Shown here: positions 1 through 6,042 of the stretch, piece by piece
Layout of the letters: every line of letters starts with the position of its first letter
Position numbering within the stretch: position 1 is the first letter of the stretch
DNA from: an uncultured Clostridia bacterium
Lineage (GTDB): Bacteria > Bacillota > Clostridia > Oscillospirales > UBA644
DNA: 7,877 bases
Direction of reading: 5' to 3'
Assembly: GCA_904502105.1 (NCBI GenBank)
Contig: CAJGDF010000077.1
Coordinates: 1-7,877, forward strand
Notes under the pieces: model-generated
The model's database searches: none
What the model saw: the letters and a program-made list of their open reading frames with translations, nothing else
What the model was told of the DNA's origin: nothing
Translations under genes and position numbers: made by a program

Positions 1-115
1 AATGGCTGATATCGTGAAATACTTTTTTACGCATGTTTTGCTAAATAAAACCTGCCCCAATTACCAAAAGAGAAAGGAAGCTTTCGTAAACGAAATCTAT
101 GGTTTAATAATATGA
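1..115 (+). CDS. 3' end of an upstream gene, product unknown (TetR-type regulator C-terminus possible)
   Basis: The frame starting at base 2 is open from the window edge to a TGA at 113-115, giving 37 codons. The composition looks like a real protein tail: an aromatic/hydrophobic helix (KYFFTHVLL), a charged stretch (NYQKRKEAF), then a hydrophobic end (NEIYGLII). The TGA overlaps the ATG of the next gene as ATGA, the usual sign of translationally coupled neighbours. The downstream gene has no well-placed Shine-Dalgarno of its own, which fits coupling. An ATG lies at 2-4, but it is more likely an internal methionine than a start. Many Clostridia TetR regulators end in a similar helix, so a regulator is one guess. 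The fragment is too short to assign a family. Confidence 0.55.
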   Translation, partial: MADIVKYFFTHVLLNKTCPNYQKRKEAFVNEIYGLII

Positions 116-1116
116 CATCAAGAGAAATTATCAAGAGACTTATTGCGCATGATGAACCTCCGAGATTTGGTTTTGATTTTCATGATTTATGTGACTTTCG
201 CAGTGTGGGTTCACGTACTTATATAGACATTCCCGAAAATCCGTATGATGCTTGGGGTGATTATCCCGAACTCAAAAAACTGACAGGATTTAACGGTGAA
301 GTCCGTCGAGATATGTATGGTAATATCTATGGCAGATTTGAGGGTAAAACAAAAGGCGAATGTATACGAGGAGTTATTCAGGATTGGGATGATTATGAAT
401 ATTTCCTTCCTAAATTTGATCCTAACCACAGAGAACGTCTTCTTAAAGAAAATTATGCCGATTGCGAAAAATTTGTTATGACTTACGGATTCTCTCTTTT
501 TTCACAGCTTCGAGATGCCCGTCTTATTGCAAATGCTCTTGCAGATACTGTTACGGATCCGGACTCCGTAAGCGAGTTTATTGACCGTATTGCATGTCAT
601 GAGGTTGAGATAATCAAAAGTATTGCAGGCTGCGGAGTTGACTGTTGGTTTTTAGGTGATGACTGGGGAACACAGGACCGTACCTTTATTTCTCCCGCAT
701 CATTCAGAAAACTGTTTAAACCGTATTATAAAAAGGTTGCCGATGCTGCTCATGATGCCGGTATGAGCGTTTTCTTCCATTCCTGTGGCTATAACTACGA
801 ATTTATGGAAGATTTTATTGATGCAGGTATCGATGTATTCCAGTTTGATCAGCCTGACGCATACCCTGCGGAGGTTCTTGCAAAAGAGTTTGCAGACAGA
901 GTTGTTTTTTATGCCCCCGTTGATATTCAGAAGGTCTTGCCTACAGGCGACCGTGAGTTTATTGAAAGCAGAACACTTGAAATGTGCCGTCTTTTCAAAG
1001 AAGCCGGTGGGGGATGGATCGCAAAAGACTATCCGACATATCACGATATCGGTGTTGAACGTGAATGGGCTCATTGGGCTGAAGATATTATTGTTAAAAA
1101 CTGCAATATCCGATAG
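112..1116 (+). CDS. Uroporphyrinogen decarboxylase (URO-D) superfamily protein, methyltransferase-like
   Basis: This 334-residue protein has the size and sequence signs of the URO-D/MtaA TIM-barrel superfamily, whose non-haem members transfer methyl groups between corrinoid proteins, thiols and other substrates. Visible marks are the DDWGTQ segment (183-188) followed by ISPASFRKLFKPYY (193-206), and HSCG at 223-226, where H223 and C225 match the His-X-Cys zinc ligands of MtaA/CmuC-type methyltransferases. The usual third ligand, a Cys in the C-terminal 'GG-x-I-x-x-G-C' loop, is not seen: the matching stretch reads GGGWIAKDYPTYHDIG (299-314), so metal binding may differ or be absent. The length is normal for the family. 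A haem-pathway HemE is unlikely because its N-terminal substrate-binding signature is missing. ATG 112 is the only standard start downstream of the in-frame TAA at 46-48, and it overlaps the upstream stop. The protein is cytosolic, and the substrate is unknown. It is followed directly by a membrane protein gene. Confidence 0.8.
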   Translation: MTSREIIKRLIAHDEPPRFGFDFHDLCDFRSVGSRTYIDIPENPYDAWGDYPELKKLTGFNGEVRRDMYGNIYGRFEGKTKGECIRGVIQDWDDYEYFLPKFDPNHRERLLKENYADCEKFVMTYGFSLFSQLRDARLIANALADTVTDPDSVSEFIDRIACHEVEIIKSIAGCGVDCWFLGDDWGTQDRTFISPASFRKLFKPYYKKVADAAHDAGMSVFFHSCGYNYEFMEDFIDAGIDVFQFDQPDAYPAEVLAKEFADRVVFYAPVDIQKVLPTGDREFIESRTLEMCRLFKEAGGGWIAKDYPTYHDIGVEREWAHWAEDIIVKNCNIR

Positions 1117-1119
1117 GAG
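1115..1119 (+). promoter_or_regulatory. Shine-Dalgarno of the DUF6198/YczE-like gene
   Basis: AGGAG lies 6 nt before ATG 1126 and overlaps the URO-D stop codon (TAG 1114-1116). It decides in favour of 1126 over the out-of-frame ATG at 1122, which opens only a short reading frame and sits too close to the site. The overlap suggests that ribosomes finishing the URO-D gene re-initiate here. Confidence 0.8.
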
Positions 1120-1125
1120 ATATGA

Positions 1126-1851
1126 ATGAAAAAAATAGAAAAATCATCCGAGATCTTATGGATATTAGGGATTGTTTTCGTAGCATTCGGTGTTGCGATA
1201 TGCAGTAAATCAGATCTTGGCGTATCAATGATTGCGGCACCTGCATTTGTTTTATTTGAAGCAATTTCTTCTGTCTGGCAATCTCTTACAGTCGGCGTTA
1301 CCGAATATCTTATCCAGGGGCTTATGCTTGTGATCTTAATGGTAATCGTCCGTGCATTTAACTGGCGGTATTTTTTAGCATTTGCCGTTGCCGTTATTTA
1401 CGGTTACACCTTAAACTTCTTTATCTGGCTGCTCAGCGGTGTTTCATTTGACACAGTATGGCTTCGATGGGTTATGCTTATTGTCGGCGATCTTATTACC
1501 GGATTTGGCGTTGCCTGTTTTTTCAGAACATATATGCCCCTTCAGGTGTACGAATTGTTTGTTGCTGAAACGGCTAATCATTTTAAATTAAATTTAAATA
1601 AAACAAAATGGGTCTTTGATATTTCTCTTCTTGTGATCTCCATTGTTCTCGCAGTAACAGTATTTGGTGATGTCGGTTCTTTTGATTGGAAAACGATCGG
1701 ATATTCATCCTTCCACAGTATCGGTCTCGGTACGTTTGTTACAACCGCAATAAATTCACCGATAATAACTTTTATGGGTAAAATTATCGATAAATTATTT
1801 GAACCGTCGGCAATGTTTCCAAAGCTTGAGAAAATGTTAAAACGCAATTAA
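1126..1851 (+). CDS. YczE/YyaS/YitT-like integral membrane protein (DUF6198 family)
   Basis: This 241-residue polytopic membrane protein has about five to six hydrophobic segments (roughly 11-27, 34-50, 60-76, 83-103, 111-133, 163-181). The conserved small-residue motif after the first helix, with a lysine-containing turn then DLG-VSM (SKSDLGVSM, 27-35), is typical of the YczE/DUF6198 group. So are the lysine-threonine pair before the late helix (NKTKWVFD, 158-165) and the Gly-rich segment GLGTFVTTAINSP (200-212). The family has no firmly established biochemical function; its members are often treated as putative transporters. The C-terminus is charged and probably cytoplasmic. The gene starts 9 nt after the URO-D stop with an overlapping Shine-Dalgarno, so the two proteins are almost certainly co-expressed and may act on the same compound. 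It is the last gene of its unit: the terminator hairpin begins 2 nt after the stop. Confidence 0.8.
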   Translation: MKKIEKSSEILWILGIVFVAFGVAICSKSDLGVSMIAAPAFVLFEAISSVWQSLTVGVTEYLIQGLMLVILMVIVRAFNWRYFLAFAVAVIYGYTLNFFIWLLSGVSFDTVWLRWVMLIVGDLITGFGVACFFRTYMPLQVYELFVAETANHFKLNLNKTKWVFDISLLVISIVLAVTVFGDVGSFDWKTIGYSSFHSIGLGTFVTTAINSPIITFMGKIIDKLFEPSAMFPKLEKMLKRN

Positions 1852-1853
1852 AA

Positions 1854-1900
1854 AAACCTCATGTTATGATTTGAAAATTTCTTTTCATAACATGAGGTTT
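1854..1900. terminator. Bidirectional Rho-independent terminator between convergent genes
   Basis: A perfect 16-bp inverted repeat (arms 1854-1869 and 1885-1900, starting AAACCTCATG) encloses a 15-nt loop. Read on the minus strand, the hairpin is followed by an unbroken run of seven T, so it is a strong terminator for the ClC operon, whose stop is only 6 nt away. Read on the plus strand, the 3' tail is TTTGCTTATTTAT, a weaker but usable U-rich tract, for the unit ending at 1851. The position between two converging stops supports use in both directions. Confidence 0.9.
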
Positions 1901-1906
1901 GCTTAT

Positions 1907-3523
1907 TTATATGATTTCAGGTACTTGCTGATTTTTCTTGCCAAATGAAACTCTTGAGTTCGTTTCGTTTGTCTGATGACCTAAAAGTGCTTCAAACTGC
2001 TCCATTGTTTCGGTAGGATCGAATGTCTGGAAATGTACATGGAGAATATCTCCTTCCGAAAGTGCGGTTGATGCTATATTGATGGTTTGGTTCTTTTGTA
2101 TGGACAAAATCACACAAGTAGGGGGGAGAATAACATCGCGGACTTCTTTTCCGCAAACAAAAGCTCCGGGCATAACCGTAAAGTCGGCTTCGATAATATA
2201 TTCTTTCTTGCCGTGATGGAATGCCTCGGTTTTGCTTTCTATAACTGTATCTGCAAAAGCGGGAATACCGAATGTTTCAATTACAAGAAATGCAACTGTT
2301 ATCGCAACACCTATCGGAAGGATGTTTGTTATTCCGTAAAGAGCCTCGGCTGCAAATGCAAGCGCTATAAGCGGAGTTCTTGATGATGAACCGAGAAAAG
2401 CCGCTATGCCCATAATTACTGTTATCGGGTAGAATTCTTCGGGAAGAAGACCTAAAACAACCATAGCTTTGCCGCTCAGTGCGCCGATTATTGCACCGAA
2501 TGCAAGAGTCGGAACGAACAGACCGCCCGTTATATCAGAATTTGTTGCAACGAGTAAAAGTAAAACTCTGATAATAAAGATTATTATCAGCCAGAAAGTA
2601 ACACCGTGTCCTTCTATCAAATGGTCGATAAGATGATGTCCCGATCCGATGCTTTCAGCTGAAACGATACCTATTGCTGCTGAAATAACAAAGATACAAA
2701 CTATCTTAACGATAAAGGGTACTTTTTTGAGTGTACTTTTTATGAAATGTCTTACTGTTTTATAAAGACGTGTAAAACCTGAGGCTATAAGACCTGCAAT
2801 AAGGCCGATAATAATTGCCGTCCAGATATATTTTAACGGCATTACCGCTGTTATTTCAAAATGGAAAAGCGAGAATGAGGTATCTGTTAATTGGCAAAGA
2901 AGCTGTGCTGTTGAAACGCCTGCCAATGTAGACATTGCAGCAACCATGAATATCATCGGAGAAATTCTTCTGTGTGCTTCTTCAAAAGCAAAGAGAAGGC
3001 CGGTTATCGGAGAACCCGTAGCTGCCGCAAAACCTGCGCAGGCACCACCTGTCATGATATATCTGTCCCATGCAGGATGTTTTTTTGCAAACAAAGAAAC
3101 TATACCTCTGCCTGCCGCAGTGCCCATCTGTACGCTCGGACCTTCGTTTCCGAGGGGTACACCGCCAAAATATGTAAGCATTGCCGAAACAAAAACAAAT
3201 ATTATGCTCTTTACCCAACGGAATGTTATAAGACCGCGCAATATAGCTATTGCAGTGGGAATTCCGCCGCCTCTTGCATCGGGAACGTATTTCAATAAAA
3301 GGGCGGATAATAAACCGACAACTGCCATACCTGCAAGCAATAAAGGTATAAAGGTCGGGTTTTCTCTCGTGAAGGCGTATATCATTTCTGATTTCGATAT
3401 CAAAAACGATGCCGATGCTTTAAATAAAAATATCAGTGAGCCGGTGACTATACCTGTTATTATTGAAAACAGCACGCACGGCAGTAATATGTTTTGTATA
3501 TACGTAGATTTATCTTTTCTCAT
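1907..3523 (-). CDS. ClC-family chloride channel/transporter with C-terminal TrkA-C (RCK_C)-like domain
   Basis: This 538-residue ClC protein moves anions across the cytoplasmic membrane, probably in exchange for protons. The three pore motifs are present in order: GGGIP at 85-89 (GSGIP in E. coli ClcA), GNEGP at 125-129 (GREGP, with the gating glutamate as E127), and GLFVP at 334-338 (G-x-F-x-P). The pair E181-E182 in LLFAFEEAH matches the internal proton-pathway glutamate region (E202-E203 in ClcA), favouring an H+/anion antiporter. The pore serine is replaced by glycine (G86), and the position of ClcA Tyr445 appears to be Phe (F423), so anion preference may differ from chloride. Residues about 441-515 resemble a TrkA-C/RCK_C regulatory domain (VCGKEVRDVILP, then SEGDILHVHF), a ligand-sensing add-on known in some bacterial ClCs. 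The ATG at 3523 lies 19 nt after the GNAT stop with a weak purine-rich leader, so this is the last gene of the operon. Confidence 0.92.
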   Translation of the reverse strand: MRKDKSTYIQNILLPCVLFSIITGIVTGSLIFLFKASASFLISKSEMIYAFTRENPTFIPLLLAGMAVVGLLSALLLKYVPDARGGGIPTAIAILRGLITFRWVKSIIFVFVSAMLTYFGGVPLGNEGPSVQMGTAAGRGIVSLFAKKHPAWDRYIMTGGACAGFAAATGSPITGLLFAFEEAHRRISPMIFMVAAMSTLAGVSTAQLLCQLTDTSFSLFHFEITAVMPLKYIWTAIIIGLIAGLIASGFTRLYKTVRHFIKSTLKKVPFIVKIVCIFVISAAIGIVSAESIGSGHHLIDHLIEGHGVTFWLIIIFIIRVLLLLVATNSDITGGLFVPTLAFGAIIGALSGKAMVVLGLLPEEFYPITVIMGIAAFLGSSSRTPLIALAFAAEALYGITNILPIGVAITVAFLVIETFGIPAFADTVIESKTEAFHHGKKEYIIEADFTVMPGAFVCGKEVRDVILPPTCVILSIQKNQTINIASTALSEGDILHVHFQTFDPTETMEQFEALLGHQTNETNSRVSFGKKNQQVPEII

Positions 3524-3542
3524 GATCCCATCTCTTAATTTT

Positions 3543-4079
3543 TTATATTTTTGTTATTTTGGGCTTCCAAAGTCCGAATGATAATTTTTTATATACTTTC
3601 AGATATTCTTCTGTATCAATGGAAGACGATGTGGACAGTATTCTGAACAAGCCTCCGACTTCCTCAATGTCGTAGCCTGTGTCGGAGAATCCGTTTTTTT
3701 CGTAGAACCGAATTCTTCTGACTCTGTCGTTATAATTATCCGCATCTGCATTTAAAGGTTCAACTATCAGAACGATCTGCTTTTCAGCATGATTTGTTTT
3801 GTATATGCTGAGTATCTCAGAACCGTATCCCATGCTTTGAAATTCTTCTTTTACAGCTAAAAACATGATATACATGATCTTATCGGTCTGAATTGTAAAA
3901 GTAAAGCCGCAAAGAGTTTCGCCGTTGTAAAAACAAGAGATATCTATATCCCTGTGAATTGCCGCAAGCCTCAAAATAAACCACGGCAGCTGTTCTTCTT
4001 TGGGAAAAGAGGCTCGGTACAGATCTTTAACAGCTTTTTTATCCTTAATTTTGCATATAGATATTATGTCGAGCTTCAT
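3543..4079 (-). CDS. GNAT-family N-acetyltransferase, substrate unknown
   Basis: The 178-residue protein carries the GNAT acetyl-CoA site. Motif A is LAVKEEFQSMGYGSEIL (74-90), with the Q-x-x-G-x-G pyrophosphate loop at 81-86. Motif B ends in FYEKNGF (125-131). These enzymes transfer acetyl from acetyl-CoA to an amine of a small molecule, peptide or protein. An unusually long insert of polar residues (about 108-121) sits between the two motifs, and a basic tail follows a Ser-rich turn (150-153). Neither feature identifies the substrate. The ATG is 1 nt after the stop of the preceding SSAT-like gene, and its Shine-Dalgarno (GGAAAG, 4088-4093) lies inside that gene, so translation is probably coupled. 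Apart from the shared fold it is not similar to the neighbouring GNAT, so this is not a recent tandem duplication. Confidence 0.85.
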   Translation of the reverse strand: MKLDIISICKIKDKKAVKDLYRASFPKEEQLPWFILRLAAIHRDIDISCFYNGETLCGFTFTIQTDKIMYIMFLAVKEEFQSMGYGSEILSIYKTNHAEKQIVLIVEPLNADADNYNDRVRRIRFYEKNGFSDTGYDIEEVGGLFRILSTSSSIDTEEYLKVYKKLSFGLWKPKITKI

Positions 4080-4080
4080 T

Positions 4081-4563
4081 TTAAAGACTTTCCGCTAAAT
4101 TTTTGAGTCCATCTCCCGAAAGACGGTATGTTGTCCATTCATCCATCGGTGTTGCACCGAGTGAAAGATAAAAATCAATACTCGGTTTGTTCCAGTCAAG
4201 GCAAGTCCATTCCATTCTGCCGCAATTTCTTTCAACTGCGATTTCAGCAAGCTTTGTTATGAGAGCCTTTCCGTAACCTTTTCCTCTGTATTCGGGTTTA
4301 ACAAAAAGATCTTCAAGGTAAAGCCCCGATCTTCCTACAAATGTTGAATAATTATGGAAGAACAATGCAAAGCCAACTTCTTTTCCGTCTTCCAAAACGA
4401 AAATAACCTCGGCTCTTTTCTGCTCAAAAACCCAATCAAGTAAAAGCTCTTCTGAATTAACGACCTGATCGGACATTTTTTCATATTCAGCGATATCTTT
4501 TATAAACTGCAAAACAAGCGCGGCGTCTTCTTTTACTGCGTATCTGAAAATATATTTATCCAT
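4081..4563 (-). CDS. GNAT-family acetyltransferase resembling diamine (spermidine/spermine) N-acetyltransferase
   Basis: The 160-residue protein closely follows the SSAT1/SSAT2 (diamine or thialysine acetyltransferase) layout. It has an N-terminal strand FRYAVKEDA, then IKDIAEYEKM (21-30, matching the LIKELAKYE segment of human SSAT). Next come LYLEDLFVKPEYRGKGYG (81-98) with the R-G-x-G-x-G acetyl-CoA loop, and WNKPSIDFY (124-132), where Y132 lines up with the catalytic tyrosine of SSAT. The length is usual for the family. The likely substrate is a polyamine or a related small amine, although several bacterial SSAT-like enzymes prefer thialysine or other amines. It is the first gene of a three-gene operon, with GGAG 6 nt before the ATG and a near-consensus promoter upstream. 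Operon partners are a second GNAT and a ClC antiporter. Confidence 0.88.
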   Translation of the reverse strand: MDKYIFRYAVKEDAALVLQFIKDIAEYEKMSDQVVNSEELLLDWVFEQKRAEVIFVLEDGKEVGFALFFHNYSTFVGRSGLYLEDLFVKPEYRGKGYGKALITKLAEIAVERNCGRMEWTCLDWNKPSIDFYLSLGATPMDEWTTYRLSGDGLKNLAESL

Positions 4564-4569
4564 ACTTTT

Positions 4570-4573
4570 CTCC
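4570..4573 (-). promoter_or_regulatory. Shine-Dalgarno of the SSAT-like gene
   Basis: The minus strand reads GGAG with a 6-nt spacer to ATG 4563. It supports the annotated start and lies in a leader of roughly 25 nt downstream of the predicted -10 box. Confidence 0.75.
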
Positions 4574-4594
4574 GTTTTTTTGTTTCATCCTTAT

Positions 4595-4623
4595 ATTATA
4601 ACACAAATTTCTTCGCAATTCAA
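4595..4623 (-). promoter_or_regulatory. Sigma-A promoter of the SSAT-like/GNAT/ClC operon
   Basis: On the minus strand, a -35 box TTGAAT (4618-4623) and a perfect -10 box TATAAT (4595-4600) are separated by exactly 17 nt (4601-4617). A TG one base before the -10 adds an extended -10 element. It lies between the terminator of the upstream operon and the SSAT-like start codon, so it should give independent, fairly strong transcription. Flanking 6-bp inverted arms (AACACA 4600-4605, TGTGTT 4626-4631) might be an operator, but arms this short can arise by chance. Confidence 0.85.
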
Positions 4624-4647
4624 TATGTGTTGTCTAAAATGTTCGAA

Positions 4648-4677
4648 AAATGCCGATGATAATTTTCATCGGCATTT
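4648..4677 (-). terminator. Rho-independent terminator of the MATE/VUT/SDR/DUF5714 operon
   Basis: A perfect 12-bp inverted repeat (arms 4648-4659 and 4666-4677, core ATGCCGATGA) has a 6-nt loop. On the minus strand its descending arm ends in a run of five T before CG. It begins 10 nt after the stop of the DUF5714 gene and ends 24 nt before the -35 box of the next operon, so it insulates the two units. Confidence 0.88.
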
Positions 4678-4687
4678 ATGTTTTTAT

Positions 4688-5380
4688 TTATATTGTGGTT
4701 TTGTAGTACGGACATCTTTCTTTTATGCACTGGTTGTTAAGTTCTGAAAATGTACAAATTATTTTATCGGTTTCCATTTCTATATTAAGGTTTTCTTTGG
4801 CAAACAGTACAGCTTCTCTTATTGCAGTAAACGAATCTCTTTTACAGCATCTCGGACCGCCGATCTCCCCGATGGCTCCGAGAGCTTTTGAGGTCATTTT
4901 GTTTGAAAGCCCCCATTCTTTGGTTGCAAGGGGAGTGGATCCTGTTATTATAGAAACAAACATTCCCGTACTTATTCCGGCACCGCAAGCACCCCAGAAG
5001 CCGCAGACCCCTCCGGGAACTTTTTTTGCTCTTGTCTGCATTTCGTTGAGTGCTTTTTCGAGGTCTATTTCCCCTCCCGCATTTTTATATGCGGTCAAAA
5101 GAGCCGATCCCACCATTATATGATGTTCCGGACCGTGCATATGACAAAAGGGCATATCCATCATCTTTTTTATGATCGAAATAGGATTTTTGGACTTTTC
5201 TTTCAAACAAAATCCCAATATAGAATCTATACCGTGCATATGGCAGTCGTTACAAACATAATGTCCTTTTTCACAGACAGTTTTGCTGTTTTCTTTTTTA
5301 TGACAGAGCATACACTCCATCTCTTCTTCGTGTTCGGTATATTTCAGCGGTGCACCGCATATCAAACATTCGTCTTTCAT
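4688..5380 (-). CDS. DUF5714 domain protein with N-terminal zinc-ribbon-like cysteine cluster
   Basis: This 230-residue, cysteine-rich protein (16 Cys) is recognisable as DUF5714, a family of unknown function seen in anaerobic Firmicutes and methanogenic archaea. The N-terminus has CLIC (5-8), CMLC (24-27) and C-x6-C-x2-C (36-46), which look like zinc-ribbon or metal-binding pairs. The core has the family hallmarks MHGPEHH (81-87), CGFWGACGAGISTGMF (126-141) and GGPRCCKRDSF (174-184). The end carries C209, N215, C218 and CPYY (223-226), possibly one more metal site. No membrane segment is evident, so it is probably cytosolic. I chose ATG 5380, 8 nt after the SDR stop. A TTG at 5399-5401 would add seven residues and overlap the SDR gene, but it has no Shine-Dalgarno, whereas purine-rich GGAAAG and GAG precede the ATG. 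It is the last gene of the operon. Conserved His and Cys residues suggest metal or redox chemistry, but this is inference. Confidence 0.85.
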   Translation of the reverse strand: MKDECLICGAPLKYTEHEEEMECMLCHKKENSKTVCEKGHYVCNDCHMHGIDSILGFCLKEKSKNPISIIKKMMDMPFCHMHGPEHHIMVGSALLTAYKNAGGEIDLEKALNEMQTRAKKVPGGVCGFWGACGAGISTGMFVSIITGSTPLATKEWGLSNKMTSKALGAIGEIGGPRCCKRDSFTAIREAVLFAKENLNIEMETDKIICTFSELNNQCIKERCPYYKTTI

Positions 5381-5388
5381 TTTTCTGC

Positions 5389-6042
5389 TCAGTCTTTCCA
5401 AATAAAATGATAGTTTATAGATTCTCCGCCGTCAACAAGAATATTCTGCCCTGTGCAGAAAGTATTTGTAACAGTCAGAAAATATGCCCATTCCGCAATT
5501 TCTTCGGGGGTTGCCCATTTTTTTAAAGGTGTTTCATTCATGATCTGTGCCCAAAGATCAGGATCGTTTATTACGCACTCGTTAAGTTTTGTCAGAACAC
5601 CGCCCGGATCAAGGCTGTTGCATGTTGCCCCGTAGGAAGCTATTCTCATTGCTACATTTTTTGTGTATGCAAGAACACCGCCCTTGCTTGCACAATATTC
5701 GGGGAATTCCGCCCCGGTGTGTCCGCTGGCAGAACCGATATTCAGCACTGATTTTATCTTTTCATGAATTCCGTATCTTTCGGTTATATGTATCAGGGCT
5801 TTTAAATTTATGTTGATATCGTCTTCGTTCTGAGTTCCTGCATTGTTGACAAGGATGTTAACATCTTTTATTTCAGGCAGATCGTCTTTGTTTCTGACAT
5901 CGCAAACATAGTGGGTATATTTTTCATTTTCAATGCTTTTTTGCTGTCTGTCTATTCCGATTACGTCGTGTCCTTCATTCAAAAATTTCTCGGCGATCGC
6001 CTTTCCGATCCCCTGTGTTGTCCCGGTTATAAGTATTTTCAT
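5389..6042 (-). CDS. Compact short-chain dehydrogenase/reductase (SDR family oxidoreductase)
   Basis: The 217-residue classical SDR uses NAD(P) to oxidise or reduce an alcohol or carbonyl. The nucleotide-binding loop TGTTQGIG is at 6-13. D31 at the end of the second strand favours NAD over NADP. C47-D48-V49 and NNAG (66-69) follow, and the catalytic tetrad is N79, S104, Y116 and K120 (YCASK). A PGG turn at 146-148 and the C-terminal GQNILVDGGE complete the fold. It is about 30 residues shorter than usual, mainly because NNAG and the catalytic Asn are only about ten residues apart, so the segment between them is trimmed. All active-site residues are kept, so it should be active; the substrate is unknown. 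Its ATG overlaps the VUT stop (ATGA, 6039-6042), with an AAGGA site about 9 nt upstream, showing tight coupling. Confidence 0.92.
   Translation of the reverse strand: MKILITGTTQGIGKAIAEKFLNEGHDVIGIDRQQKSIENEKYTHYVCDVRNKDDLPEIKDVNILVNNAGTQNEDDININLKALIHITERYGIHEKIKSVLNIGSASGHTGAEFPEYCASKGGVLAYTKNVAMRIASYGATCNSLDPGGVLTKLNECVINDPDLWAQIMNETPLKKWATPEEIAEWAYFLTVTNTFCTGQNILVDGGESINYHFIWKD

Noticed and set aside
700..1074. Minus-strand 124-codon open frame inside the URO-D-like gene
   Set aside because: It is antisense to the conserved HSCG-containing region, with no promoter or ribosome binding site and no family resemblance.
2946..3581. Plus-strand 211-codon open frame opposite the ClC gene
   Set aside because: It is antisense to strongly conserved ClC motifs, its translation resembles no family, and it has no plausible ribosome binding site. 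It is a shadow frame.
3543..4563. The two adjacent GNAT genes as a recent tandem duplication
   Set aside because: They share only the generic acetyl-CoA motifs. Lengths, N-termini and C-termini differ, so they are from separate GNAT subfamilies.
4725..5123. Plus-strand 132-codon open frame opposite the DUF5714 gene
   Set aside because: It lies wholly antisense to the recognised DUF5714 core, and its proline/serine-rich translation has no recognisable domain.
5381..5401. TTG start giving a DUF5714 protein seven residues longer
   Set aside because: It has no Shine-Dalgarno, would overlap the SDR gene by 13 nt, and adds residues before the zinc-ribbon that look non-conserved. ATG 5380 is preferred, though this is not certain.
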